DNA of 64,000 nt from Levilactobacillus wangkuiensis (GCF_016861605.1 NZ_BOLM01000005.1:62001-126000), one strand, 5' to 3'; shown: positions 39,888 to 49,313, counted from the stretch's first letter. A program made the numbers and translations. Notes: generated by a model from the sequence alone, not told the origin.

Positions 39888-39921
39888 ATTTAAAACTAAT
39901 TTGCTAAAGGAGTTTTATCTC

Positions 39922-40851
39922 ATGAGTAAAGCATTAATTTTCGGTCACCAAAATCCAGATACGGATGCCATCGTTGCAGCCAAGGCCTTTGCCTACTTCC
40001 AAAGTCAAAAGGGCTTGGATGTTGAAGCCGTTGCCTTAGGCGAACCCAACATGGAAACCAACTTCGTGTTGAACCACTTCGACGAACCCGCTCCTCGCGT
40101 GGTTAAGACGGTGGCTAACGAAGTCGACCAAGTTATGTTAGTCGACCACAACGAAGCCCAACAAAGTGTTGCTGACCTGGACAAGGTGACGGTTAGCCAC
40201 GTCATCGATCACCACCGGATTGCCAACTTTGAAACGAGCCTGCCACTGTACTACCGCGCAGAACCCGTTGGTTGCACGAGCACGATTTTGACCGAAATGT
40301 TTGACGAAGAAAAGATTGAAATTCCTGCTAAGTTAGCTGGTTTGATGCTTTCCGCTATCATCTCAGACACCTTGTTATTACAATCCCCAACCACGACTGA
40401 CAAGGACCGCGAAGCCGTTCGGGCCTTGGCTGAAATCGCCGATGTCGACGTGCAAAGCTACGGTATCGAGATGTTAAAGGCTGGGACTAACCTGGCTGCC
40501 AAGAGCGACAAGGAACTGATCGATGGCGACGCTAAGTCCTTCGACATGGCTGGCAAGAGCGTTCGGATCGGCCAAATCAACACGGTCGACTTGAACGAAG
40601 TCTTGGACCGTCAAGCCGGTTTGGAAAAGGAAATGCAAGCTGAAATGGCCGCTGACGGCTACGACTTGTTCATTACCTTAGCCACCAATGTCTTGAACAG
40701 CGACTCCGAACTCATCGTTGCCGGTGAACCTAAGAGCGTTGTCGAAAAGGCCTTCAACACCAAGCTGGACAACAACCGGGCAAGTTTGCCAGGCGTTGTT
40801 TCCCGGAAGAAGCAAGTGGTGCCACCATTGACCGCTGCTTTCGACGCTTAA
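39922..40851 (+). CDS. ppaC: Manganese-dependent inorganic pyrophosphatase
   Basis: A 309-residue family II pyrophosphatase (DHH superfamily). The metal ligands are visible in [10 protein letters not shown] (His, Asp, Asp), LVDHNE and VIDHHRI; the C-terminal DHHA2 domain ends with [14 protein letters not shown], the substrate-binding SRKKQ. It removes pyrophosphate from biosynthetic reactions. ATG 39922 follows AAAGGAG. Highly biased codon use suits an abundant enzyme. Confidence 0.97.
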   Translation: MSKALIFGHQNPDTDAIVAAKAFAYFQSQKGLDVEAVALGEPNMETNFVLNHFDEPAPRVVKTVANEVDQVMLVDHNEAQQSVADLDKVTVSHVIDHHRIANFETSLPLYYRAEPVGCTSTILTEMFDEEKIEIPAKLAGLMLSAIISDTLLLQSPTTTDKDREAVRALAEIADVDVQSYGIEMLKAGTNLAAKSDKELIDGDAKSFDMAGKSVRIGQINTVDLNEVLDRQAGLEKEMQAEMAADGYDLFITLATNVLNSDSELIVAGEPKSVVEKAFNTKLDNNRASLPGVVSRKKQVVPPLTAAFDA

Positions 40852-40874
40852 TTAGCTAAATTTACATTTAAGAG

Positions 40875-40914
40875 ACGCCCAACCACGATTTTTTCAGCGT
40901 GATTGGGCGTTTTT
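40875..40914 (+). terminator. Terminator after ppaC
   Basis: ACGCCCAACCACG pairs with CGTGATTGGGCGT, then TTTT. Confidence 0.9.
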
Positions 40915-40998
40915 AGTCGTCTTTTTTGACCGAGCCAGGCTATAATACGGGTCGATGGTAGCCGCCAGGCATCCTCCTTTAAGAGAGAGGGACTTGGT

Positions 40999-41574
40999 AT
41001 GTTGAGAAGTTGGTACCGAGGAGTTCTAACCATCGTAACGACGGTTTTGTTGTTTATTACGCAAATTGGGGGCAGCATTGCCTTAGCGGCTGGCGTGACC
41101 CCATTTGGTCCGGAACGATTTGCGGAAAACCAAGCGACTTACGTGATCACCACGAAGTCTAACTACTACCGCAAGATTTGGGAATCAGCGATTTCTGCTT
41201 GGAATCACACGGGCGCCTTTCATTTCAAGGCGGGCACTAAGGGAAATGCCCAAATTGACCTGACGACCGCCTCAGTTGCCCAAGCCAAGACCTTGGGCGA
41301 GGACGTTGGACTGACCGAATACACGGCCAACCGCGACTATCTGCGTAAGGTTTCGGCAACGTTGAACCCAACACTGCTAACGGCCTACGGCTACTCACGT
41401 TCAGATGACCTGCATGTGGCGGAGCACGAACTCGGCCACACCATGGGACTCGCGCACAACCCGTCCAAGAAGAGCGTGATGTACTACCGGAACCGGGCTG
41501 TTGGCATTCAGAAGGTCGACATTGAGGGCGTTGAGTTACGTTACAAGACCCCGGCCGGACAATCCGCGGAATAG
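40999..41574 (+). CDS. Secreted matrixin-type zinc protease
   Basis: A 191-residue small metalloprotease. The signal peptide covers about residues 1-32 (hydrophobic core VLTIVTTVLLFITQIGGSIA). The zinc motif is HELGHTMGLAH (HExxHxxGxxH) at about residue 138, followed at distance by a Met (SVMYY), as expected for metzincins. There is no membrane or wall anchor. Stand-alone gene flanked by terminators; the substrate is unknown. Confidence 0.88.
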   Translation: MLRSWYRGVLTIVTTVLLFITQIGGSIALAAGVTPFGPERFAENQATYVITTKSNYYRKIWESAISAWNHTGAFHFKAGTKGNAQIDLTTASVAQAKTLGEDVGLTEYTANRDYLRKVSATLNPTLLTAYGYSRSDDLHVAEHELGHTMGLAHNPSKKSVMYYRNRAVGIQKVDIEGVELRYKTPAGQSAE

Positions 41575-41606
41575 GAACAATTTAGACAATAAACCGGTTC
41601 ACAGTG

Positions 41607-41647
41607 AAGTGGTCAGTCCCGTCAGAAATGGCGGCTGACCACTTTTT
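41607..41647 (+). terminator. Terminator after the matrixin gene
   Basis: AAGTGGTCAG pairs with CTGACCACTT, then TTT. Confidence 0.85.
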
Positions 41648-41756
41648 AGGTTCACTATTAGAAAACGATTAGACAAATTACTTGCGTTTAACGGTAAAAG
41701 TTTTAGACTGATAGTAGACCAAATAAGTTGCACACAATTGATTGGAGGAATTCAGT

Positions 41757-42203
41757 ATGGCAGAAGAAAAAGAGAGTCAAGCCGATTTAAAGCAACGCTT
41801 AACCGCTGAGGAGTATGCGGTGACCCAACACGCAGCCACTGAGGCAGCGTTCACTGGTAAGTATGATGCCTTTTATGAACCAGGCATCTACGTGGACGTG
41901 GTGAGTGGTCAACCGCTATTCAGCTCAACGGATAAGTACGACGCGGGCTGTGGGTGGCCATCCTTCACCAAGCCCATCGACGCCAGTCACGTGACCGAAA
42001 ACACGGACCATTCGTTTGGCATGTCGCGCCAGGAAGTTCGGAGCACGGACGCGGGTTCGCACCTGGGCCACGTCTTTACCGACGGACCAGAGGACCAGGG
42101 TGGTTTGCGTTACTGCATCAATTCAGCTGCCCTGAAGTTCATTCCAGCTGACCAATTAGAAGCTAAGGGCTATCACAACTTTGCCCAACTCTTTGACAAA
42201 TAA
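41757..42203 (+). CDS. msrB: Peptide-methionine (R)-S-oxide reductase
   Basis: MsrB reduces R-methionine sulfoxide in proteins. The 148-residue product has [13 protein letters not shown], the [10 protein letters not shown] motif and the catalytic Cys in [12 protein letters not shown]. The paired CxxC zinc sites are absent (the CGWPSF Cys stands alone). ATG 41757 follows TTGGAGG. It is 19 bp before msrA, so the two form an operon for oxidative damage repair. Confidence 0.95.
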   Translation: MAEEKESQADLKQRLTAEEYAVTQHAATEAAFTGKYDAFYEPGIYVDVVSGQPLFSSTDKYDAGCGWPSFTKPIDASHVTENTDHSFGMSRQEVRSTDAGSHLGHVFTDGPEDQGGLRYCINSAALKFIPADQLEAKGYHNFAQLFDK

Positions 42204-42222
42204 CTACACGGGAGGTTCCCAC

Positions 42223-42744
42223 ATGGCACAAACAGAAACTGCAATTTTTGCGGGCGGCTGCTTCTGGTGTATGGTTCAGCCATTTGACACCCAACCAGGA
42301 ATCCAGTCGGTCGTTTCTGGCTTTACCGGCGGCCACACGGTCAATCCCACGTATGCCGAGGTCGCCAGTCATACCACTGGTCACACTGAAGCCGTGAAGA
42401 TTACCTTTGACCCAGCCATCATCAGCTACGCGGACTTGGTCGAAATCTATTGGCGCCAAACGGACCCGACCGACGCCAGCGGCCAGTTCCAGGACCGGGG
42501 CGATAGTTATCGTCCCGTAATTTTCGTCGATGGCCCGGCGCAACGCCAAGCGGCTGAAGCCTCTAAAGCGGCCTTAGCCAGCAGCGGGCGGTTTGACGAG
42601 CCCATCGTGACACAGATTGAAGACGTCCAGCCATTCTATCCGGCCGAAGAGGAACACCAAGACTTCTACCGAAAGAATCCGTTCCGTTACCAGATTGAGG
42701 AAATGGGCGGCCGTCAGAACTTTATTCAGAATAAATGGCGTTAA
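42223..42744 (+). CDS. msrA: Peptide-methionine (S)-S-oxide reductase
   Basis: MsrA reduces S-methionine sulfoxide. The 173-residue product has the active site AGGCFWC (catalytic Cys), [13 protein letters not shown] and [11 protein letters not shown]. The start is ATG 42223 after GGGAGG. The gene partners msrB, and a small gap leads to the Nudix gene, likely the same transcript. Confidence 0.96.
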   Translation: MAQTETAIFAGGCFWCMVQPFDTQPGIQSVVSGFTGGHTVNPTYAEVASHTTGHTEAVKITFDPAIISYADLVEIYWRQTDPTDASGQFQDRGDSYRPVIFVDGPAQRQAAEASKAALASSGRFDEPIVTQIEDVQPFYPAEEEHQDFYRKNPFRYQIEEMGGRQNFIQNKWR

Positions 42745-42785
42745 AACGCTTTTTGTTAAATACAAATAGAGGTTGGTGAAGACGG

Positions 42786-43232
42786 GTGGGTTATGTATTA
42801 AATTTACGTCAACAAGTCGGCGCCGAACCGTTGATCGTGGTTGGTGCCGCGGCGGTCGTCCAACGGCAGCAATCACTTTTGTTAGTCAAACGAACGGACA
42901 ATCGCGCTTGGGGCTTGCCAGCCGGATCCAAGGAATTAAATGAAAGCACGCTGACCACGGCCAAACGTGAATTGCATGAAGAAACGGGCCTGGTGGCACA
43001 ATCAGCAAATTTGTTGACGGTCGTGAGCGGCGCTGGCATGCAATATCAATATCCCAATGGTGACCAGATAGATTCGGTCACGGTCGTGTATAAGCTGACA
43101 GCAACTGGTGAACCCAGCGGCGACGATGATGAAACCAGTGCCGCTAAGTTTTTTGATTGGGAAGCATTGCCGGCGAACTTAACGCCAATCACGCAACAAA
43201 TTTTAAAAGAATTAGCAGTAGAGAAACGTTAA
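42786..43232 (+). CDS. Nudix hydrolase
   Basis: A 148-residue Nudix pyrophosphohydrolase. The Nudix box GSKELNESTLTTAKRELHEE is complete (Gx5Ex7REuxEExG). The substrate is unknown, but next to msrAB it may clean oxidised nucleotides. The start is GTG 42786, weakly preceded by GAGGTTGGTG. A terminator follows; this is the last housekeeping-like gene before dif. Confidence 0.85.
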   Translation: MGYVLNLRQQVGAEPLIVVGAAAVVQRQQSLLLVKRTDNRAWGLPAGSKELNESTLTTAKRELHEETGLVAQSANLLTVVSGAGMQYQYPNGDQIDSVTVVYKLTATGEPSGDDDETSAAKFFDWEALPANLTPITQQILKELAVEKR

Positions 43233-43234
43233 CT

Positions 43235-43284
43235 AAAAATCAGGTGGTGAAAAGTCATTAGACAATTTGCCAGCTGATTTTTTT
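43235..43284 (+). terminator. Terminator after the Nudix gene
   Basis: AAAAATCAGGTGG pairs imperfectly with CCAGCTGATTTTT, T run follows. Confidence 0.75.
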
Positions 43285-43322
43285 AATTTGACTCTAGGGC
43301 GGGATTTTTCGATTGAATCACT

Positions 43323-43350
43323 ACTTTCGATAATATATATTATGTAAAGT
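43323..43350 (+). other. dif site (XerC/XerD recombination site, replication terminus)
   Basis: Left arm ACTTTCGATAA, centre TATATA, right arm TTATGTAAAGT. The arms are partly inverted and the right arm differs at one position from the TTATGTAAACT arm of B. subtilis dif; the centre is identical. 28 bp is the standard size. It is outside any gene, in the gap after the last + strand housekeeping gene. Strand bias of genes flips around it, which fits the terminus. Confidence 0.85.
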
Positions 43351-44477
43351 AGAATAGTTTTTCGATTTGGACATGAAGACTGGCCATGCCCTTTCTTTGA
43401 TGTGCGTCAATATTTTTTTGCAATGCTACTTATGGACTTGCTGTTACTGATTTAAAAAAACATGTTAGCCAAGTTGAACAGCAAGTCGCTGACGACATCT
43501 GTGTGGCTACCGATCATGATGCTCGGCAGATTGCTTGCGTCACCGCTAACTTAAACTAACTTGCAAACTTACTGACCGTAATCCAGCTGTTCGCAGCTAA
43601 ATCGGTTTAATTTCACTTAAGTACTGCCGCCACGACTGCATGCTGTCCGCAAACCTATTCACCAGCTAAGACCAGCCAAAATCGTCAAATTACAGGCGGA
43701 TTCTCCGTTAATTTCATGGTCAGGTCTCCGTCTAAAGTCTGAACGTGTGCTTAGAATCAACGTCCAAAATTCCGTTTTGACAGTCGATTCCAATAGCACT
43801 TGGTCCTGTAAGATTGCTGCCGATTCTTAAGCTAAAGTGCCAGATGAACATGGATTACTAGTCAGTGATTAGAAAGTACTTGCTGTCTGGCTCGGTGATG
43901 GCAGTTGAGATGATCTACATGGTCTGTCTAACGGATACACGTAGACATTGCTGATGATTTTCATCGCTGGCGTGGGAATCAGCGACTGGTTAGTTGGGCT
44001 TTGTTCCCGAATAAATACAGTTCCCAGTTGGTGTTCAGATGACGTTTTCTTCCTAGGCATGCTGATGCATGCGTGACGTGTTATAGGCCTAAAGCGCCGT
44101 TGCTACAGCGATTACGGCTTATGCTGATTGTCAATTTCATGCGATATTGCTAGCACATGATTAGCAACTTGAGCTCCCAGCGAATGCTGATATATCAGCA
44201 TTTATCGACCATCTGTCAACTTTAAAAGTACCATAAATAATAATTTCTCTACAACATAAAATATAGCCCAAATTCCGTCAAAAAGCCTATACAACAGGCA
44301 TCACAGGCATTCTACAACTAAAAAAAGCTAAACTAGTTCCTCAGGTCATGCCAGTGCCATGCCAACGACTACTTTCATTAAAACAAATATTTTAAAGATA
44401 GTAGTAGCTAAAAATAAGGCGGGGGACTTGCTAATTTAGTCATTCACCGGTATCATATAAAATATGAGAACATATGT
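43351..44477. pseudogene. Decayed sequence, remnant of an Ig-like surface adhesin
   Basis: No intact gene is seen in this 1.1 kb. In one + frame, 43756-43872 reads NVQNSVLTVDSNSTWSCKIA then a stop and VPDEHGLLVSD, which looks like a bacterial Ig-like domain of Lactobacillus adhesins (pattern TVDSNGTWSVKI...). Around 43430-43560 another + frame reads YGLAVTDLKKHVSQVEQ onward without clear identity. Stops break every frame. I infer a decayed surface-protein gene; the parent cannot be named. Confidence 0.4.
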
Positions 44478-44480
44478 TTG
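44468..44480 (+). promoter_or_regulatory. LexA-box-like site before the XerS-like gene
   Basis: GAACATATGTTTG, which fits the Gram-positive LexA consensus core GAACRNRYGTTY. It sits just after a possible -10 (TATAAA, 44456-44461) and touches the TTGGAGG ribosome binding site, a position where a repressor would block initiation. Confidence 0.5.
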
Positions 44481-44492
44481 GAGGCCACTTCT

Positions 44493-45557
44493 ATGGAGAA
44501 GCAACATTATTTAAAATTAATTAACGAAGAACTGGCCACCGCGCCCTGGTACGTCCAGGAATACTACCAGGCCAAGGCGACCGTGCCCCTGTCCCCAGCC
44601 ACCCTCTATCAATATCTGACCGAGTACCGGCGCTTCTTCAACTGGCTGATCAGTGAAGGCTTGACGCCGGCCAACCACCCCGCCGATATTGATATTCAGG
44701 TGCTGGCTACCTTAAAGAAGGAAACCGTCGAGCTATACAAGTCCGCCCTGCTGAACCAAACCAAGCTTACAGGCGCCCCTGGTAGCCGAACCCATCCAAC
44801 CATCAATCGCTCGTTAAACGCCCTCTCGTCGCTCTTCAAGTACCTGACGGAAGACACCGAAGACGAGCATGGCGAAGCCTACTTCGACCGTAACGTGATG
44901 CACAAGATTGCCCTGGTGCGAACTAGCGAGACCTACGCGACCCGGGCAGCCAACTTGAAAACCAAGCTCATGCTGGGCAACACGGATCATGATTACCTAG
45001 CCTTTATCGACGAAAAATATGAAGGCCTGTTGTCACCGGCTAAGAAACGGTATTTTCACCGGGATAAGCAGCGTGATCTGGCCATCAACGCCCTCCTGTT
45101 GGGCAGCGGCTTACGGGTCTCGGAGGCCGCCAACGCTGACCTGCGCCACCTAAACCTGAAGACGGGCACGATTGGCGTAGTCCGTAAGGGTGGTCAACGG
45201 GATACCGTGCCAATCGCGCCTTGGACGTTGCCCTACATCCAAGACTACGTTGACCACCGAACGGCAATCTATCACGCTACCAGTAGCGACCGGGCCCTGT
45301 TCCTCAGTAGTTATCGCGGTCAGGCCTCGCGCATGCAGGCCAACTCCATGGAAAAGATGGTGGCCAAGTACTCCAGCGCGTTTAAGGTCCGTATCACACC
45401 GCATAAGCTCCGTCACACGTTAGCCTCAAAACTCTACCTCGCCACCAAGAATGAACAGCTCGTGGCCACCCAGTTGGGCCAAAACTCAACTAGTGCGACC
45501 GGACTGTACACCCATATCATTGATGAGGAACAGCGACATGGGCTGGAGAAAATGTAA
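44493..45557 (+). CDS. XerS-like tyrosine recombinase
   Basis: A 354-residue tyrosine recombinase. The N-terminal SAM-like domain (residues 1-145) is longer than in XerC or XerD; the catalytic domain has Arg in LLGSGLRVSEAAN, HKLRHTLASKLY, then LGQNSTSATGLYTHI with the nucleophile Tyr. The length and the TPANHPADID region resemble XerS of streptococci and lactococci (about 356 residues). No phage or transposon genes are near. It lies 1.1 kb from dif with a LexA-like box before it. Start ATG 44493 follows TTGGAGG. Its target site is unknown. Confidence 0.82.
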   Translation: MEKQHYLKLINEELATAPWYVQEYYQAKATVPLSPATLYQYLTEYRRFFNWLISEGLTPANHPADIDIQVLATLKKETVELYKSALLNQTKLTGAPGSRTHPTINRSLNALSSLFKYLTEDTEDEHGEAYFDRNVMHKIALVRTSETYATRAANLKTKLMLGNTDHDYLAFIDEKYEGLLSPAKKRYFHRDKQRDLAINALLLGSGLRVSEAANADLRHLNLKTGTIGVVRKGGQRDTVPIAPWTLPYIQDYVDHRTAIYHATSSDRALFLSSYRGQASRMQANSMEKMVAKYSSAFKVRITPHKLRHTLASKLYLATKNEQLVATQLGQNSTSATGLYTHIIDEEQRHGLEKM

Positions 45558-45579
45558 AATAATTGGTCCTAAATTTCCC

Positions 45580-45681
45580 ATAAGTAAAAAATTTTTTCGA
45601 GCTTTTTGGCCAAAAATGAACTTTATATCCGTTATAAGTAAATTTTATTAAATGCAGCTTTTCTACAGAAAATGAACTTTA
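45580..45681 (+). repeat. Degenerate tandem repeat downstream of the XerS-like gene
   Basis: Two imperfect units of about 47 bases: each begins ATAAGTAAA (45580, 45634) and ends AGCTTTT...AAAATGAACTTTA (to 45625 and 45681). The first contains the palindrome TTTTTGGCCAAAAA. It could be a binding or recombination site for the neighbouring recombinase; untested. Confidence 0.5.
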
Positions 45682-45688
45682 AAAAAAA

Positions 45689-45726
45689 CAGCGAGCTAAA
45701 TTTTCATATTGCTCGCTGCTTTTTTG
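45689..45726 (+). terminator. Terminator after the XerS-like gene
   Basis: CAGCGAGC pairs with GCTCGCTG, then CTTTTTT. Confidence 0.85.
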
Positions 45727-45759
45727 CCCGAAACTTTTTGGGACATTTATCTGTTTATG

Positions 45760-47154
45760 TTAAATAAAGTGCCTTCTTTTTCTATTTTTTCCTTTACAAT
45801 ATGGACAAACTTTCATATGACGTTTTTTATAATAAAGGATTCTTTTTACAGGCATTCGGAATTTATGGTCGCGGTTGTCTGAGCAATACCACCAAACTGG
45901 TGTTGTTGAATTATCTAATATTTCATTTGGTTGGACCAAATAAATATTCGCAACAAAGTCCCAATATTCAATCAAGTCAGGGTGTTTATCTTGAAAGGAG
46001 TTCAAACCCGGCAAAGCTCGCCTATTATTACAGTATGGACAATTTGTACTGCCAAATGTATGGTTATTAATTACATCTAAATATTCACCAGAACAAGTTG
46101 AACAAATCCATTTCACAGCATATGTTGATGTATACACATAATCATGAGGAGTTAATTCATTATTTGGGCTCCATTCTTTGATTAATTCAGTTTTTTGTTA
46201 AATCCTTGAAGTGGCCGTCTATTATCACAATATGGGCATTCATCCATATTGCCCTTCCTATTTCGGATAGTCTCAGCGTATTCTCCTCCACAGGTTGAAC
46301 AGTTCCAAAGAACACGCCAGGCGGAACAATAAGTATACTCACTTGGTCGCCTATCGTTCTTAACGCTCCACTCTTTTATCAACTCAGACTTTATGTCCTC
46401 AACAGTATTCCAGCCTATCATTGGTCTTCTGTTAGTACAGAATGGGCAACAGTCATCACCAACATGCCGATCTTTAATCTTTGCTGAAAATTCACTATTA
46501 CATGTTGAAAAGATCCAGTAAACCATTCTTGTTGATGTGGAAACAAAATCAGTCGGTAATTGGTCGTTTTGTGGACTCCATTCCATTACCAATTCTGGTA
46601 TTACGTCCTGAACTGTATTTAAACCAACCAGTGGCGTTCTATTATTACAGAATGGACAACTGCATCATATTCTCGCCGCCTAATTGAATATTGATATTCA
46701 TTATTACATTTTGGGCAATCCCAATCATTTGGCTCAAGTCCTCTAGTTCGACGTTAAAGAATAACAAGTCGCCACCGGGAATTTTTTCGTTGACCTTGAT
46801 ACTGTCAAAATAATCCAACGCAAATTTTTCCGTCAGTTTTTGAAAATCTTCACGCCCATTCCAAAACTGTTCGAGCATCGGAATCCGTGATAGCGCTAGC
46901 TCCACATATTCACTTTTTTCAAATTTATCAATCACTTTTTCAACGTACTTAGAAATTTCAAGGTTATCCTTAGCAATCTCTTTTTGCGACAATACAACGT
47001 TGCCGGAGTCCTTATCCAAGATATGGTCAATCACATTTAGAATTCGCATTAATTTTCCCTTCACCAGCATACCGGTATTGCAATACGGTTTAGTTGCTGG
47101 TAAAAAATATCTAATATCATTATATCTAGTGTTGATTACGAAAGCTATCACCAC
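45760..47154 (-). pseudogene. Zinc-ribbon (DUF4379-like) multi-repeat protein, frameshifted
   Basis: Three reading frames on the minus strand together form one protein. It starts with about 140 residues I do not recognise (47154 down to about 46730), then repeated treble-clef units: CPKCNNEY, CPFCNNRTPLVG, CPFCTNRRPMIG, CPYCDNRRPLQG, CPYCNNRRALPG, CPYCKGKN, each followed by a WSP or W-x-N segment. At least two single-base losses break it: one near 46655 where CPFC changes frame, and one in an A run near 46187. The DNA is AT-rich. Members of this family often occur in accessory DNA. Confidence 0.6.
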
Positions 47155-47230
47155 CGGCCATCCTTATTCTGTCTAAACAAAGTGACCAAACAAGCGTATA
47201 CTGATGAAAACAAAATTAGGGGTGCTTTCC

Positions 47231-47695
47231 ATGGAAGATAATTGTCTCATTTGTCAACGCATCGCAATGATTAAAGCCAATCTGAATCCGTACTTTGTTA
47301 AAGAACTCTCAACTGGTTACGTGGTGTTAGCCGACAGTCAATATTTTCGTGGCTATACGTTATTTTTAGCCAAGGAACACGTTACCGAGCTCCATCTCAT
47401 GTCGCCAGCCACCAAGACCCAGTTCATGTTAGAAATGAGCTGGGTCGCCGAAGCCTGCGCAAAGGTGTTTCACGCGGACAAAATGAACGTTGAAATGCTA
47501 GGCAACGGCGATTCCCACGCACACTGGCACATCATTCCCCGGCACAATGGCGACACGCCGACTCCGGGTCCCATTTGGTGGGTCAAGCCTGAAATCATGT
47601 ACGCTGACGATACCGCACCCACCCCTGAGGATCTGACTGCCATGAAATCTAAATTGAACACGGCGCTTGAGACTGTCATCAGTCACTACCGCTAA
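47231..47695 (+). CDS. HIT-family hydrolase
   Basis: A 154-residue histidine-triad protein that should cleave or transfer nucleoside monophosphates. The motif HAHWHIIPRH contains the triad. An early CLICQ pair may bind zinc. ATG 47231 is preceded by AGGGGTG; an upstream in-frame ATG at 47204 is less favourable. Stand-alone + gene beyond the dif, so it runs against the surrounding minus-strand polarity. Confidence 0.88.
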   Translation: MEDNCLICQRIAMIKANLNPYFVKELSTGYVVLADSQYFRGYTLFLAKEHVTELHLMSPATKTQFMLEMSWVAEACAKVFHADKMNVEMLGNGDSHAHWHIIPRHNGDTPTPGPIWWVKPEIMYADDTAPTPEDLTAMKSKLNTALETVISHYR

Positions 47696-47714
47696 TTAAA
47701 ATGAGGTGAATCAT

Positions 47715-48197
47715 TTGATCACAACACGCTTCTTTAAACCGACCGACGCTAAAAAGGTCGCAACCATGATTGCGACCACTTTACGAACATCTAATTGTCA
47801 GGACTATTCCAGCGACTACCTAGAGGCTTTAATCGCTGAAATGCCACCCGCTTTTTTCATAGCCAAAGCGCAACAAACGCACTTTTACGTTTTTGAAAGC
47901 GATGGACAAATCGTTGGCACTGGTGCCATTGGGTCCTATTGGGGTAAAGCAACTGAATTCAGTCTATTCGACATCTTTGCGTTGCCATCCTTTCAAGGAC
48001 GCGGACTGGGCCGCAAAATCATCGAAACCCTTGAAGCCGACGACTACTTTAAGCAAGCTACCCGGGTAGAGATTCCAGCTTCCATTACCGCGTTAGGCTT
48101 TTATCAACACATGGGTTACACGTTCAAAGCTGATCACGATACCCTGGATGATGAACAATTGTACCGTCTAGAAAAATTTCCGACACACCTGCACTAA
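47715..48197 (+). CDS. GNAT-family N-acetyltransferase
   Basis: A 160-residue GNAT acetyltransferase. The acetyl-CoA pyrophosphate loop is QGRGLGRK, after DIFALPSF, and GFYQHMGY is the usual fourth motif. The acceptor is unknown. I chose TTG 47715, 6 bases after GAGGTG; an in-frame GTG at 47706 lies inside that site. It probably shares a transcript with the HIT gene (19 bp gap). Confidence 0.85.
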   Translation: MITTRFFKPTDAKKVATMIATTLRTSNCQDYSSDYLEALIAEMPPAFFIAKAQQTHFYVFESDGQIVGTGAIGSYWGKATEFSLFDIFALPSFQGRGLGRKIIETLEADDYFKQATRVEIPASITALGFYQHMGYTFKADHDTLDDEQLYRLEKFPTHLH

Positions 48198-48631
48198 ACT
48201 GAGTACAAGTACACATTTTTCCTCTAAAACTTTTAAATTGTTTTTAATATAATTGAGATTATGTAACAAGACCCAAGATGTACTTTATTTAGGACAAATG
48301 GTAATTAATTATGTGGTCAGATTTATTGTATTTTGGACTTTATTATGGCTAAAAATATAATACAATATTGGATAAAGTCTATTTTTAAAAATATGTACTT
48401 TAAGGCTAAAACACTCACTATGATTTAGGTACAGCTTTTTAAAATAAAGTTCAAAAAAATTCACTTTAATACCTTATTTTTGGATTTAATTTAAAATCAG
48501 CGACCTAATTTTAGAAAGAGCCAGATCTCCTTTCATAAGGAAATCTGGCTTTTAGTCTGACGTCAATTTGGATAGTTATGGCATTTTTCATGCCAAGTTA
48601 TTTATATCATTTCTAATCTCATCAGTCGTGT
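48198..48631. other. AT-rich intergenic region
   Basis: No gene is seen in 434 bp. It is very AT-rich, with TGTACTTTA at 48289 and 48395, GACTTTAT/ATAAAGTC arms (about 48336 and 48371) and, at 48519-48550, a hairpin AGCCAGAT/ATCTGGCT that likely ends transcription from one or both sides. Confidence 0.5.
48519..48553. terminator. Terminator, GNAT / TetR convergent region
   Basis: AGCCAGAT pairs with ATCTGGCT, then TTTT on the plus strand. Confidence 0.65.
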
Positions 48632-49213
48632 TCACTTTAGAAAACGGTCATACACGGGCATCAAAGCCATATTGACCAAGTTATGAAAACGTTGCTTAGT
48701 TATTGGCTCATCATCAAATAAAGCGTCGAGTGTTAGTAAAATGGGAATGTTATAAAACTGTTGGGGCATTTCAGCCTTCAAATCACCGCGAACTCGTGCC
48801 TGATCAAATATTTTTTTAACAATCTGCGTCAGATAATTATCCCGGTTAAGCTTGTCAAAGTATTCGCCAAGGGTAATCCCCCCCAGCCGTTCTTTAGCAA
48901 GCCCAATCATATTTTGATAATTCATTTGAGACATTGCGTTTACTATTTCATCAAACAACTTGATTAAGTCCTTTTTTACACTACCCGTATCGGGAATTTC
49001 TAAATTGAATTTTCCTATCTGCGTTCGCAATGCTGCCAAGACAATGTCTGCTTTAGAATTCCACCGACGATACAGGACATTTTTATTCGTACTGGCATTC
49101 TTCGCAATCATATCCATGGTTAAATCTTCATATTTGGTTGTCGCAATTAACTCTAACGTAGCTGCCAAAATATCGTTTTCGAGTTGTTGCCCCCGTCGCC
49201 GCTTCTGCACCAT
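48632..49213 (-). CDS. TetR-family regulator of the divergent MFS exporter
   Basis: A 193-residue repressor. The N-terminal HTH (residues about 14-58) has YEDLTMDMIAKNASTNKNVL and YRRW; the rest is the helical ligand domain. It is divergent from the MFS exporter at 49396 and the 19-bp inverted repeat at 49336-49379 lies between, so it probably represses that gene and perhaps itself, relieved by a substrate of the pump. ATG 49213 follows TAGGAG. Confidence 0.87.
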   Translation of the reverse strand: MVQKRRRGQQLENDILAATLELIATTKYEDLTMDMIAKNASTNKNVLYRRWNSKADIVLAALRTQIGKFNLEIPDTGSVKKDLIKLFDEIVNAMSQMNYQNMIGLAKERLGGITLGEYFDKLNRDNYLTQIVKKIFDQARVRGDLKAEMPQQFYNIPILLTLDALFDDEPITKQRFHNLVNMALMPVYDRFLK

Positions 49214-49313
49214 ATCATAAACTCCTATCCTAATCTCTTATTAACTGTACCACTAAATTGTTTAATATTTAACACGGAATTATTGCTATGAGCAATCATC
49301 AAACGCAAAAAAC

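Noticed and set aside
43869-44060. Minus-strand frame in the dif-proximal gap
   Set aside because: No ribosome binding site and no recognisable protein; it lies in decayed sequence.
44493-45557. Phage or ICE integrase
   Set aside because: No phage, relaxase or excisionase genes and no tRNA attachment site are nearby, and the product resembles XerS.
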